Positions 8,703-19,027 of a DNA stretch of 64,000 bases are shown piece by piece. The stretch is from Chloroflexota bacterium (GTDB lineage: Bacteria; Chloroflexota; Dehalococcoidia; Lucifugimonadales; GCA-002723415), in the NCBI GenBank assembly GCA_002723415.1, contig PBOA01000025.1:1-64000 (forward strand), read 5' to 3'. The notes beneath the pieces were generated by a model that made no database searches, was not told where the DNA came from, and worked only from the letters and a program-made list of their open reading frames with translations. The position numbers were made by a program, and so were the translations under genes. Positions within the stretch are counted from its first letter, which is position 1; each line of letters starts with the position of its first letter.

Positions 8703-10304
8703 TTAACAAAGTTTATCTGGATCAGTTAGCGGTTTAGTGATAGATTTGTCGAATTGCTGCAAAAGAGTTGTCGTTTTTAGTTTTTCACAAAACTCGGTAA
8801 TCGTGTATCCAAAGATATCAAGTTTGTGATGGTATTTTGTGAAGTCAATCATAAACGTGGCATCGGCGTGTAGAAAGGGTGCAACAAATACAGCAAACTT
8901 ATTTTTTTCTTCCTTTATCTCATCTAGGTGCCGTTTAATGGCAGGTATCTCTAGTACAGCTTGATTTTTACCACGCATCAGAGTGACCTCAAACAGGGAG
9001 TTATGACTACTGTCATACACCTCTATATCGCCAAGGCCACCACTTGCTGTAAATGTTGGATTGCCCTCATCGTCTATATGGTAATTAGGTTCTACGCTAG
9101 CACCTGCAAGTGCTTGCTGAAGAGCTATGCTTGTGAGAAATTCTAACCTTGTTGGTTCGTCAATATCGCTGAAGTATAGGTCTTTTGACCCCCTGTTAGT
9201 GCTTAGTAGCTCTAGTTCATATCTAATTTGTTCATTAGAGTATTTGCTAGCTACTTCTGATAATTTTGCTTTTCTTATATCTTGAATGTTGTAAGTGACG
9301 GCGTCTGTTTCAATGGACACAATTTGTGCGTCCATTTTGCCGATAAAGTTATAGTATTCAAGTTCGGTTGCGAAAGTCCTATATTCACCATAGTTCTTCA
9401 GGACATATTCAATCTTCTGGCTCTCGAGCTTATTGAAATCTACAAACCTCCCCATTCCTCGTAGTGCGATAACACCTGTTACTCTCATTTTACGTAAGAA
9501 ATCGTCTACAGCCTCTTTGGTGATTTGAGATTTCTTAAAGCGTGTTTCGTTCGTGCTGTTAAGTAGATTTAAGCACATCTTATATACAGTATCATCGCTT
9601 GCAGTAAAGCCGTATTTTGCCCTAAAGTCTTTTATGTACTTGTAGAGTTTTGTCGCATCATTGTCTGGCCAGCAAAGGATGAAAGGGATTTCTTTTCTTG
9701 AGACTCCAGCATTATTTTCATCTTCTTTAAGAAGCTTTATGACGTTCATCAAGAGAAGTAGGGGTATATTCTCGTTTGCATTTCTGCGAAATGGGTTATT
9801 TGAAGGGTACTTTACAAGAGCGTTTAAAAAAACATTTTGAATTGTTTTTGAAACATCCTCTTCTGTGTCAGTTGGTTCATAAGCATCACACAGCATATGC
9901 CCAGACTGAGATATGTTGACTGTTTTTCCTATCCCATAGTCTGCAAAACCGAATTCTTTACAAAGCCCATACCAAGTCTGAAATCTGCTTGGCCACCCTT
10001 TATCAAATCCTGATTCTTTATGTTTTTGAGGAGAATTTGCGACAATCTCTTCAAGCTGCTCATCGGTGAAATAGATATCTTCACTCTCATAAACAGATTT
10101 AAGGTCAGGCTTACTTTTTAAATACATAGTCCAGTAAAGTTTTTTTCTGATTACGTCTTTTACAATTTTGTCTATGAGTTCGTTAGTTAAAACTTGTCCG
10201 TCGTATTTCTTTAGGCGTATCAAAAAGCCAGCAATCCGTTGAGGTGTTCTCATCGTCGTGCTAAATGATAGTATTTTATGTTCTGCTTTTCGTTTACTGC
10301 TCAT
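8703..10304 (-). CDS. AlwI-family type II restriction endonuclease
   Basis: N-terminus KILSFSTTMRTPQRIAGFLIRLKKYDGQVLT; PD-(D/E)XK-like GGLGDIEVYD...FEVTLMRG; adjacent to two DPPY adenine methylases. Confidence 0.8.
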   Translation of the reverse strand: MSSKRKAEHKILSFSTTMRTPQRIAGFLIRLKKYDGQVLTNELIDKIVKDVIRKKLYWTMYLKSKPDLKSVYESEDIYFTDEQLEEIVANSPQKHKESGFDKGWPSRFQTWYGLCKEFGFADYGIGKTVNISQSGHMLCDAYEPTDTEEDVSKTIQNVFLNALVKYPSNNPFRRNANENIPLLLLMNVIKLLKEDENNAGVSRKEIPFILCWPDNDATKLYKYIKDFRAKYGFTASDDTVYKMCLNLLNSTNETRFKKSQITKEAVDDFLRKMRVTGVIALRGMGRFVDFNKLESQKIEYVLKNYGEYRTFATELEYYNFIGKMDAQIVSIETDAVTYNIQDIRKAKLSEVASKYSNEQIRYELELLSTNRGSKDLYFSDIDEPTRLEFLTSIALQQALAGASVEPNYHIDDEGNPTFTASGGLGDIEVYDSSHNSLFEVTLMRGKNQAVLEIPAIKRHLDEIKEEKNKFAVFVAPFLHADATFMIDFTKYHHKLDIFGYTITEFCEKLKTTTLLQQFDKSITKPLTDPDKLC

Positions 10305-11196
10305 AGTTAGTTACATATACTTCTCTTGATGTCGTTTTAATTGAGTTGTTATTGAAGCTAATATAATTACTCTTAATTTCATGTACTTTATATTTCTTTG
10401 ACCATTTTTCTAGAATGCTATTTTTCATCCCTTTATGCTCGAGCATATTTGAAAGACCAAACTTAATTCCTTTTCTATTAAGTTCATCGAGTAGTTCATA
10501 TAGTTCTACTTCCTGTTTATTATCCCAAAGCTTGTTATATTCGCTAGCTGAAATTAAGTAGGGAGGGTCGATATACACGAAGTCATCTCCTCCTAGCTCT
10601 TGTTTATTTATGAAGTCAATATAATTATTGCAGGAAAAAGAGACTTCGTTCTCCTTCATAAAGCTCAGATAATTATTCAAAGCATCAACTACATTTTTAT
10701 TAAAATCAACATTGCCGACAGGAAGATTAAACTCCCCCGACCTGTTAAAACGGAGCATTCGATTAAAGCCGTATATTAGTAGAATGTACAACTTTAAGTA
10801 GTCTCTACTTTCATCGCTATTAAAACCTTTTCTTAATCTTACGTAAGACTCTTTATTGAATTTTGCGAAGTATGTCTTGGGATATTTCTCTTTATAGCTT
10901 TGTGGCGTAGTCTGACCCTTAAAGGAGCAAGACAGATTATATGTGTCTATAATTTCGTAAACTCTAGTAAACAGAGCCTCACCGTTATCGGCGTAGGATG
11001 ATATTTCTTCATGTAGTCTTATTAAGTCTTTGTCGATATCATTTGCCAGATATCGCTCGGCATTAACGTTCAAAAAATCACTACCGCCTCCTGTGAATGC
11101 GCCTACATAGGTTTTAATGTTAGGAGGGAATAATTCTACTAGCTGACTCATTAGTTTATATTTGTCGCCAACGTAGAAAAATGGAGACCTAATCAT
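10294..11196 (-). CDS. D12-class (Dam-like) DNA adenine methyltransferase
   Basis: PFFYVGDKYKL, FTGGGSDFLN, DFVYIDPPYL; overlaps the REase gene by 11 bp. Confidence 0.9.
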   Translation of the reverse strand: MIRSPFFYVGDKYKLMSQLVELFPPNIKTYVGAFTGGGSDFLNVNAERYLANDIDKDLIRLHEEISSYADNGEALFTRVYEIIDTYNLSCSFKGQTTPQSYKEKYPKTYFAKFNKESYVRLRKGFNSDESRDYLKLYILLIYGFNRMLRFNRSGEFNLPVGNVDFNKNVVDALNNYLSFMKENEVSFSCNNYIDFINKQELGGDDFVYIDPPYLISASEYNKLWDNKQEVELYELLDELNRKGIKFGLSNMLEHKGMKNSILEKWSKKYKVHEIKSNYISFNNNSIKTTSREVYVTNYEQ

Positions 11197-12214
11197 GTCT
11201 AACCTCTGTAATAAAAAGATACTCTTTGTGGTCTTTAAATTCAGTTTTGCCCGAGTTGAAGAAACGATAGCTTTTTGACAGTACTTTTGTAGTAGCTTTG
11301 CGTTTTAATATGTCAGTAATCTCTTCGAGAGTAATTTTGTTTTGAGACGAAGAACTTTTTGAATTAAAAGTATTGTTGTAAGTTACGACTAGATATTTGC
11401 AGTCTAGCTTCTCTATGAGGTCGGAAAAAACTACCTTTGCATTTGAACGACTGTAGTCGCTCATATTTTCTGCTTCGGGCTTCAGTGCTACTCCGTGAAG
11501 CTTGGGTTTCTTCCATTCAACTAAGTTCTCAAGAATATGATAGAAGCGAGAGTATTGACGACTATTGTAAGGAGGGTCGATAAAGACAATATCAGCAGTT
11601 GTAGTCTCTGCAACTATATTTGCATCCTCTCTTAGTATTTCGATGTCATTACTAGTAGTGTCTAGGTTCTGTATTAGTTTGTATTCAAACCTATCTTTTA
11701 TCTCTTTATTCTTGAAGTAAGCATCGTAGTGACCAACAGTATTAGATATATGGTCAATTGAGTAGACAAGCGAAGCAAGCAGAATATAGTATTCTTTTTT
11801 TTCTAGCTTCTTGCTTTCAAGTAGAGCTTCTAGGCGTTCACGTATAAAGCCAATTTCTCTGGCATCATTCTTGCTAAAAAACTTACCACCAAAATGTTTA
11901 TCAAAATAATTCTGACGCTTGTTCTGTTTCGAGAGCTCTGAAAGTTTTTCAGCGACTGAGCGAAGATGCTCGTAGTCCGCACCATTAGAGTTAAAGAAGG
12001 CATTGAAGATTACTTCGTTAGAGTAAAGAAAGTCATTCAAAACAACCTTCTTGTGGGATTTTAAAAACCTCTCAGCGACTACTCCAGTGCCAGCAAAGAT
12101 ATCTAGAACAGAGTCTCCTTCGCAGTTTTTCTCAACATTATCAAAAATCCAATCCAAGAGTTTGTATTTGTTGCCAATATACCTTCTATTCTGTAGATTA
12201 AACATATTCTTCAT
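11189..12214 (-). CDS. D12-class DNA adenine methyltransferase
   Basis: RRYIGNKYKLLDWI, DIFAGTGVV, FIDPPYNSRQY; overlaps the next methylase gene by 8 bp. Confidence 0.9.
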   Translation of the reverse strand: MKNMFNLQNRRYIGNKYKLLDWIFDNVEKNCEGDSVLDIFAGTGVVAERFLKSHKKVVLNDFLYSNEVIFNAFFNSNGADYEHLRSVAEKLSELSKQNKRQNYFDKHFGGKFFSKNDAREIGFIRERLEALLESKKLEKKEYYILLASLVYSIDHISNTVGHYDAYFKNKEIKDRFEYKLIQNLDTTSNDIEILREDANIVAETTTADIVFIDPPYNSRQYSRFYHILENLVEWKKPKLHGVALKPEAENMSDYSRSNAKVVFSDLIEKLDCKYLVVTYNNTFNSKSSSSQNKITLEEITDILKRKATTKVLSKSYRFFNSGKTEFKDHKEYLFITEVRHD

Positions 12215-12250
12215 TCATGTAGGAAACCTAAATTCGCATTTAAAAATGGG

Positions 12251-12327
12251 TGGTGGGCCAGCGTGGACTCGAACCACGGACCTCAGTCTTATCAGGACTG
12301 CACTCTAACCAGCTGAGCTACTGGCCC
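12251..12327 (-). tRNA. tRNA-Ile(GAT)
   Basis: Complement GGGCCAGTAGCTCAGCTGGTTAGAGTGCAGTCCTGATAAGACTGAGGTCCGTGGTTCGAGTCCACGCTGGCCCACCA; anticodon loop CTGATAA; CCA encoded. Confidence 0.97.
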
Positions 12328-12334
12328 AAATATT

Positions 12335-12769
12335 TTATTCCTTCTTATATTCTATCACTATTTCAGTAGGTGTGTTTCTTGCAACTACCATCACTAAATC
12401 TTCTGAATCACTATCATTAATTGGTTGGTGAACTGCTCCAGAAGGCACATGAATAAAATCACCTTCTTTTATTTTATTATCTTCATCTAGTTTAGGTCCA
12501 GTTAAAAACCTACCTTTTCCTTTCATAATATAAATACCAGTCTCACAGTTAACATGATAATGAGGGGAAGCACTAGATCCAGGAGGCAATGTAGAAATAG
12601 CTAGGTGTATATTCTTTGCCCCAACAAGTGATTCGGAAATTCCAGCTTTACGTGTCATACTACCAGATGAAACTTCAATTTCCATCTGTGAACTATGAAC
12701 TATTTTACATTTATTATTCGGTTGCAAACTCACGTCAGAGAGTATATCTTTAGGTGAAAAATAATTCAA
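12335..12769 (-). CDS. Cupin-domain protein
   Basis: PHYHVNCETGIYIMKGKGRF...EGDFIHVPSGAVHQPIN. Confidence 0.85.
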   Translation of the reverse strand: MNYFSPKDILSDVSLQPNNKCKIVHSSQMEIEVSSGSMTRKAGISESLVGAKNIHLAISTLPPGSSASPHYHVNCETGIYIMKGKGRFLTGPKLDEDNKIKEGDFIHVPSGAVHQPINDSDSEDLVMVVARNTPTEIVIEYKKE

Positions 12770-12785
12770 GGTAGGGAATGAAGTT

Positions 12786-13244
12786 TTGAAGCCAAAAGGA
12801 TTTAATTTTAATTTTAAAATTCGAGTTAGATGGTCTGAAGTAGACCCACAAGAAATAGTTTTTAACGCAAAATATCTAGAATATGGTGAAATAACAGTTT
12901 CTGAGTATTATAGAAATTTAGGAATAAAACTATACAATCAAAAAAGTAGAGAATATTTTGATACCGCACTTGTTAAATCGACTATAGAATTTAAACAGTC
13001 AGCAAAAGTTGAAGATATATTACATATTTTTTCTAGAATAACAAAAATAGGAAAAACTAGTATTACACAAGAGATAGAAATATATAATGCTAATACTGAA
13101 GAACATTTAACTTCTATAGAATTAATATATGTCGACTATGATTCATCAATCGGTAAATCAAGAGTAGTCCCAGATAAAATAAGATCTTTAATTGAAGATT
13201 TTGAAAAATCAGGTTCTTCTGATTGCTTTAGTCAAATTATTTAG
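12786..13244 (+). CDS. Acyl-CoA thioesterase (4HBT/YbgC hot-dog family)
   Basis: IRVRWSEVDPQEIVFNAKYLEYGE motif; TTG start. Confidence 0.8.
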   Translation: MKPKGFNFNFKIRVRWSEVDPQEIVFNAKYLEYGEITVSEYYRNLGIKLYNQKSREYFDTALVKSTIEFKQSAKVEDILHIFSRITKIGKTSITQEIEIYNANTEEHLTSIELIYVDYDSSIGKSRVVPDKIRSLIEDFEKSGSSDCFSQII

Positions 13245-14217
13245 GCTCATTTATACCACAATAAGAATATAATTTTGAATGTATATCTTTGACATTCCTG
13301 TACATATTCAAATCAAATGTAGTAGACCCTGTTTTAACTGAATTCAAAAACATTTCTACACTTTCTTGCATTCCTGCAAAAGCAAAAACAGGTAACTTTG
13401 GTGGTATATTTTGAGTTGTTTTGTTTCCATTTTTATCTATTACTGTTAAATCACCCGTCGACAGGGCACAATTTATATGACCCTGTTCAAATACTATTTC
13501 AAAAGTTAAATTCATTCCAGGATGTTCTCTTAAATTAAATTTCCATTCACCTATATATCCATTTTCATATTTAACTTCAATTGAACCAATATCAAAATTA
13601 TTTTTAGAATTTATATATTTTGCAGATTCAATCTCTGAAGAAGTAAACATATCAGTAACAGGCACATACCAAGTAGTTAACTCAATAACATACTTTTTCA
13701 TTTGCTCAATATTAAAATCTAATTCTGTACTCCAATCAACTTTAAGTTCTATTTTAGAACTTAAAATTTTTCCCAAATTACCTGAATCTAATATTTCTTT
13801 ACATTTTAAGATTACTGGTAAAAAGTTTAACTCAACATCTATATGAATGGATTTATTTTTAGATATAACCAAATTATTTATATAATCATATCTGTCTCCA
13901 AAATATAAAGGTGGCTCCACAAAAACATGTTTATCTTTATTAATTGAATCAATTACAACTTTTGCACTATCAGTATGAGGTATTCCAATAAAGACTGCTT
14001 GAATATCTGGTTGATCTAGTAAATCTTCATAATTGTTAAATAATTTAATGTCTTTATTAATAATATTTTTTGCTTTTTCTAAAGTTTTATTAGTTCTAGC
14101 TGATACAGCTAAAATTTCCACATCATCTCTATTAAGTAATATTGGTAAATACGCCTCTTTTGCCCAATTACCCAGACCTATCAAACCTAATTTGATAGGA
14201 TTATTTTTTATATTCAT
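13237..14217 (-). CDS. Gfo/Idh/MocA-family oxidoreductase
   Basis: LGLIGLGNWAKEAYLPIL Rossmann motif; IPHTDSAKVVIDSINKDKHVFVEPPL. Confidence 0.85.
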   Translation of the reverse strand: MNIKNNPIKLGLIGLGNWAKEAYLPILLNRDDVEILAVSARTNKTLEKAKNIINKDIKLFNNYEDLLDQPDIQAVFIGIPHTDSAKVVIDSINKDKHVFVEPPLYFGDRYDYINNLVISKNKSIHIDVELNFLPVILKCKEILDSGNLGKILSSKIELKVDWSTELDFNIEQMKKYVIELTTWYVPVTDMFTSSEIESAKYINSKNNFDIGSIEVKYENGYIGEWKFNLREHPGMNLTFEIVFEQGHINCALSTGDLTVIDKNGNKTTQNIPPKLPVFAFAGMQESVEMFLNSVKTGSTTFDLNMYRNVKDIHSKLYSYCGINEPK

Positions 14218-14297
14218 ATATAATTCCTTATCTGAATTTGAATTAGCTAAAAGTATATAATACTATAATCTTTCACTTATTTAACAATAAACGAGTT

Positions 14298-14372
14298 GCG
14301 GGAGTAACTCAGTGGTAGAGTGTCTGCTTCCCAAGCAGGAAGTCGCGGGTTCGAATCCCGTCTCCCGCTCCA
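14298..14372 (+). tRNA. tRNA-Gly(CCC)
   Basis: GCGGGAGTAACTCAGTGGTAGAGTGTCTGCTTCCCAAGCAGGAAGTCGCGGGTTCGAATCCCGTCTCCCGCTCCA; anticodon loop TTCCCAA. Confidence 0.95.
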
Positions 14373-14383
14373 AATGGTGATAT

Positions 14384-16039
14384 ATGAAAAATTTAAAATA
14401 TTTTGATTGCAATACAATAATAGGTCCAAGACCACATAAACACCCTAAAGAGAGATGGTCGACAGAACATTTATTAGAGGATATGGAATTAGCTGAAATC
14501 GCTGGTGCTTTAGTAACTCATTCATCAGCCATTCATTATGAATCAATGTACGGCAACCTTAGACTATTAAAAGAAATTAAAGAATATCCAAATAAACTAT
14601 TCGGGTCCTGGTGTATTGATCCAATAGGAGATCCAGGTTTTTTTACTACAGCTGAAGACATGATTAATTCAATGAATGAAAATAAAATTAGGGCAGTTAG
14701 GTTAGTTCCTGGAAGTTATTCTTTACATCAAGATTTAATGGGTGAAACATTAGATACTTTAGAAAACAATAAAATACTTACTTTAATGGAAGTGGGAAGC
14801 ATTAGAAATATGCAAGCATGGGGTGCTAATGATGTATTCTCATTCTTTCACGAATTTTTAAATAGATATAAATCGTTACCTGTTTTATTTACGAATCACT
14901 ATTGGTTTCAACAACAACACATACATAAACTAATGAGCTTACATGAAAATCTACATTTAGAATTCTCTGATTATCAAATTAATAGAGGTATAGAAAAATA
15001 TGTCGAAGACTTTGGAGACCAAAGACTGTTATTTGGATCAGGAATGACTTCTAGGTCGCCTGGAGCTGCAAGAGCATATATAGATTATGCTCAAATATCA
15101 GATAAATCTAAAGAACAAATAGCTAATAAAAATCTAAGTCGACTGTTAAAAGGCTTAGAACCTATAGATATAAATATGAATGAACTTAGAGACGATAAAA
15201 TTATTGAATTAGCTAGAGAAGGTATCCCTATTTCATCTCATGTTATTGATGCACACTCTCATATACTACATGAAGGTGGTCAGAGTGGATCTCCACTTGG
15301 CCCAATTATGTTAGATGGAGATGCAAAAGGTGTAATTGAATTAAATAGATGGTGTGGTATAGACCAAATAGCAATGATGACCTGGAATGGTCCAGTTTGT
15401 ACTGATGCAATAGATGGAAATAAAATAGTTAGTAGAGCTATGCTAAATTTTAAAGAAGAAGTCTTTGGGGTAGCAGTAATAGATCCTACACATATGTCAG
15501 AAGAAGAAATTTCAAGTGAAATTGAATTAAGATATTTAAAACAAGGCTTCATAGGTATGAAACCATATGTGCAAATGGATCTATCTTATGAAGATCCTGC
15601 ATTTGACCAATGGTGGGAATTTGGAAATAAATATCACCTTTATGCTTTAATGCACACTTTAGAGTCACCTCACACAGGAGGTTTAGATGCAATTAAGAGA
15701 TTATCAAATAGATATCCAAACGTAAGTTGGTTAATAGCACACTCTGCTGCATCATATAAATACATAGATGAAGTAGCAGAGTGTATCAATTCAACAAAAA
15801 ATGTATTTGCAGAAATTACTTATACAGATGTTCCCAATAGATCAATAAAATATTTGAAAAATTTAATTGGAGATGAAAAAATAATATTTGGTACTGATCA
15901 ACCTATGAGAGACCCAAGACAACAATTAGGCTGGGTTATTTGGGAAGATTTAAGTATAGAATCTAGAGAAAAGATTTTAGGTAAAAATTTTCAAAAAATA
16001 ATATCTAAAGTTCAATTACCTAAAAATAATCATATATAG
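14384..16039 (+). CDS. Tandem-domain amidohydrolase (amidohydrolase_2 type)
   Basis: Second domain VIDAHSHI...LIAHSAA...FGTDQPMRDPR; first domain with the same layout (FDCNTIIGP...LLFGSGMTSRSPGAA). Confidence 0.75.
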   Translation: MKNLKYFDCNTIIGPRPHKHPKERWSTEHLLEDMELAEIAGALVTHSSAIHYESMYGNLRLLKEIKEYPNKLFGSWCIDPIGDPGFFTTAEDMINSMNENKIRAVRLVPGSYSLHQDLMGETLDTLENNKILTLMEVGSIRNMQAWGANDVFSFFHEFLNRYKSLPVLFTNHYWFQQQHIHKLMSLHENLHLEFSDYQINRGIEKYVEDFGDQRLLFGSGMTSRSPGAARAYIDYAQISDKSKEQIANKNLSRLLKGLEPIDINMNELRDDKIIELAREGIPISSHVIDAHSHILHEGGQSGSPLGPIMLDGDAKGVIELNRWCGIDQIAMMTWNGPVCTDAIDGNKIVSRAMLNFKEEVFGVAVIDPTHMSEEEISSEIELRYLKQGFIGMKPYVQMDLSYEDPAFDQWWEFGNKYHLYALMHTLESPHTGGLDAIKRLSNRYPNVSWLIAHSAASYKYIDEVAECINSTKNVFAEITYTDVPNRSIKYLKNLIGDEKIIFGTDQPMRDPRQQLGWVIWEDLSIESREKILGKNFQKIISKVQLPKNNHI

Positions 16040-16047
16040 GAAAATTT

Positions 16048-16812
16048 ATGTCTGAATTAAATAATAAAACTTCTCTAATTACTGGAGGAACCTCAGGAAT
16101 AGGAAAAGCAATAGCTGAACTTTTTGCTAAAAATGATTCAAAGGTCATTATATTAGATATAGATAAAAATGGTGAAAAAATAGCTAGTTCTTTAAATGGT
16201 TATTTCTACCAAGCTGATTTAACTAAACAAGACCAAACAGAAAATATAATTAATCAAATAAAAAATGATCATGAAAAGATTGATATATTAATAAATAATG
16301 CTGGTTATCAAACAATTAAAAAGATTGAAGATTTACACAATGAAATATGGAACTCTATGCTGCAAATTATGCTCACTACTCCTTTTCAATTAATCAAAAG
16401 CGTGTTACCAACTATGAAAAATAATAAATGGGGTAGAATAATTAATATATCATCTATACATGGTTTAGTAGCTAGCCCATTTAAATCAGCATATATATCT
16501 GCAAAACATGGTTTGATTGGCCTAACAAAAACAATAGCATTAGAAACGGGAGATTATGGGATCACATCTAATGCTATATGTCCTGCTTATGTAAAAACAA
16601 ATTTAACTGAAAAACAAATTACAGATCAAGCAAAAATTTTAAATATTAAAGAGTCTGAATTCATTGAAAAAGTTGCCTTAGGTCCTGCTGCTATAAAATC
16701 ATTAATTGAACCAGATGAAGTAGCAAATTTAGCACTCTTCTTAGCATCGGATAAAGCATCAAAAATAACTGGTTCTTCATATAATATAGACTTAGGTTGG
16801 ACAGCAAAATAA
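16048..16812 (+). CDS. Short-chain dehydrogenase/reductase (3-hydroxybutyrate dehydrogenase-like)
   Basis: TGGTSGIG, NNAG, YISAKHG motifs. Confidence 0.85.
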   Translation: MSELNNKTSLITGGTSGIGKAIAELFAKNDSKVIILDIDKNGEKIASSLNGYFYQADLTKQDQTENIINQIKNDHEKIDILINNAGYQTIKKIEDLHNEIWNSMLQIMLTTPFQLIKSVLPTMKNNKWGRIINISSIHGLVASPFKSAYISAKHGLIGLTKTIALETGDYGITSNAICPAYVKTNLTEKQITDQAKILNIKESEFIEKVALGPAAIKSLIEPDEVANLALFLASDKASKITGSSYNIDLGWTAK

Positions 16813-16842
16813 GAATACAAGATAAAAATAAATGGAGTAAAA

Positions 16843-17358
16843 ATGATTAGATCTTTAGATGGTAAAACCCCTAAAATACATCCAAGTGCATTTATTAGTG
16901 AATTCGCATATATTATTGGCGATGTAGAAATTGGACAAGGTTCAAGTGTTTGGCCTGGAGCAGTTATAAGAGCTGATGCAGGCAAAATATCTATTGGGGA
17001 AAATACTTGCATTCAAGATAACTCAGTACTACATGGAGATGCTGATGTAAAAATTGGAAATAATGTTGTAATTGGTCATAAAGTTTTATGCCATGCTGCA
17101 AAAATCGGTAACAGAGTTTTACTTGGTAACGGTTCGACTGTTAACGATGGTGTTATTATTGGTAGCGACTCTTTAATAGCTTCTGGCACAGTATTACCAG
17201 ATAAACAATCTATTCCTGAAAACTCAATAGTCATGGGAGTACCAGGTAAAATCAGAAGTGAAATTAACCAAAAGTTTATTGATTTAATTAAAAACACTTC
17301 AGAAGCATATGCTAAAAGGGCAATTAAATATAAAAAAGAAGGTAACTTAGAGTCTTAA
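16843..17358 (+). CDS. Gamma-class carbonic anhydrase-like hexapeptide protein
   Basis: Left-handed beta-helix repeats, GDVEIGQGSSVWPGAVIRAD...IGHKVLCHAAKIGNRVLLGNG. Confidence 0.9.
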   Translation: MIRSLDGKTPKIHPSAFISEFAYIIGDVEIGQGSSVWPGAVIRADAGKISIGENTCIQDNSVLHGDADVKIGNNVVIGHKVLCHAAKIGNRVLLGNGSTVNDGVIIGSDSLIASGTVLPDKQSIPENSIVMGVPGKIRSEINQKFIDLIKNTSEAYAKRAIKYKKEGNLES

Positions 17359-17365
17359 TATTATT

Positions 17366-19021
17366 CTACATTCTTTCAGGTTTATTTAAGCCCATTAATG
17401 TTAAATATTTTGCTAACACTACTTTTGCTGCTTGAACTAATCTTAATCTAGACTTAGACATTTCTAAATCTTCCTCAGATATAACCCTGCAATTCTGATA
17501 AAAGAGATGAAAGCTATTTGCAAATTCTGTAGCAAAATATGTAAGTTGGTGTGGGCCAAGTGTTTCAGAAATTTTTAAAATTACTTCTGGTAAAGTAATC
17601 ATTTTTCTAATCATATCTAACTCTGAATTTTCTGATATTAAGTTCAAATCTGGATTAGAATAATCAATTCCTTTTTCATCAGCTAATCGTAAAATCCCAC
17701 ATATCCTTGCATAAGCATATTGAATATAATATACAGGGTTATCTTCAGATTCTTTTTTAGCTAAATCTATATCGAATTCCATCTGACTTTCAGAAGCTCT
17801 AGATAAGAAAAAGAATCTACATACATCTGATCCAACATCCTCAATTAACTCTTTGAAGGTGATTAAATCTCCTGTACGTTTAGATATCCTAACTATTTCT
17901 CCGTCTCTTTTCAAAGTAACTAACTGATAAATTAATAAATTTAGGTTATCTTTATCTATACCAATTTTTTCTATCATAGATTTCATAAAAGGGATCTGGC
18001 CTTGATGGTCTGCTCCCCAAATATCTATTACTTTATTAAATTTACGTTTGATAAATTTATTATAATGATATGCAATATCTGAAGCGAAATAAGTTGGATC
18101 TCCATTACTTCTTATAACTACTTTATGATTATCATCATTTTCAGACTTAAACCAAACAGCTCCATCCAAATCTATTAATGATCCATTATTCTTTAAAAGA
18201 TCTATAGCTTCATTAAAATCACCATTTTTATAAAGATCATTTTCACTAAACCAAACATCATAATTAACTTTTAATTCCTTCATATCTTCCTTGATTGAAT
18301 CCAATACATAATTCATCCCAAATTCTGATAATCTATCGTAAATATTTTCATGATCAAAATTTTCAACAACATGATTATTTTTTTCAAGGAATTCTTTTAC
18401 AATATCAACCACATATGAACCTACATAACCATCTTCTGGAAATTCATTTTCTTTTCCTAATATTTCAAGTAAGCGAGCAAACAAACTATCATTGAACAAC
18501 TTAATCTGCTTTCCTGCATCATTAATATAATATTCTCTCTCAACTATATATCCAGCAGATTCTAATACATTAGCTAATGTGCTTCCTATAACTGCGCCTC
18601 TTGCATGCCCAACATGTAAAGGACCAGTAGGATTAACACTTACAAATTCTATTTGTATTTTCTCTTTTGACGGCCGAATAAAATCTCCAAAACTTTCATC
18701 ATGTTCAATAATTTTGTTTACTTGTTCAACTAATGCAGTATTCTTAATAGAAAAATTAATAAAACCTGGTTTTTGCACCCAAACTTTATCAATAATATGA
18801 TCATCTTTAATTTTCTCTACAATACTGTTAGCGAAATCTATTGGTTTTAATTTAAGTTTATGTGCAAATTTCATGGCAATCGTACAAGCATAATCACCAT
18901 GAATAGATTTCTGAGGTTTCTCTAATAAAGAATTATCTATTTCAAATTCAATTTTCAAACCTTCTTTTTTTAAATCTAATAAAGAATTATTTAAAATTTT
19001 AATTATGTGTTCTACAAACAT
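17366..19021 (-). CDS. argS: Arginyl-tRNA synthetase
   Basis: EFVSVNPTGPLHVGHARGAVIG class I signature; C-terminal anticodon-binding domain. Confidence 0.97.
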   Translation of the reverse strand: MFVEHIIKILNNSLLDLKKEGLKIEFEIDNSLLEKPQKSIHGDYACTIAMKFAHKLKLKPIDFANSIVEKIKDDHIIDKVWVQKPGFINFSIKNTALVEQVNKIIEHDESFGDFIRPSKEKIQIEFVSVNPTGPLHVGHARGAVIGSTLANVLESAGYIVEREYYINDAGKQIKLFNDSLFARLLEILGKENEFPEDGYVGSYVVDIVKEFLEKNNHVVENFDHENIYDRLSEFGMNYVLDSIKEDMKELKVNYDVWFSENDLYKNGDFNEAIDLLKNNGSLIDLDGAVWFKSENDDNHKVVIRSNGDPTYFASDIAYHYNKFIKRKFNKVIDIWGADHQGQIPFMKSMIEKIGIDKDNLNLLIYQLVTLKRDGEIVRISKRTGDLITFKELIEDVGSDVCRFFFLSRASESQMEFDIDLAKKESEDNPVYYIQYAYARICGILRLADEKGIDYSNPDLNLISENSELDMIRKMITLPEVILKISETLGPHQLTYFATEFANSFHLFYQNCRVISEEDLEMSKSRLRLVQAAKVVLAKYLTLMGLNKPERM

Positions 19022-19027
19022 TTATTA

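Noticed and set aside
12051-12308. 85-aa + strand ORF containing GGGPAWTRTTDLSLIRTAL
   Set aside because: Antisense translation of tRNA-Ile and the methylase start; a classic spurious ORF.
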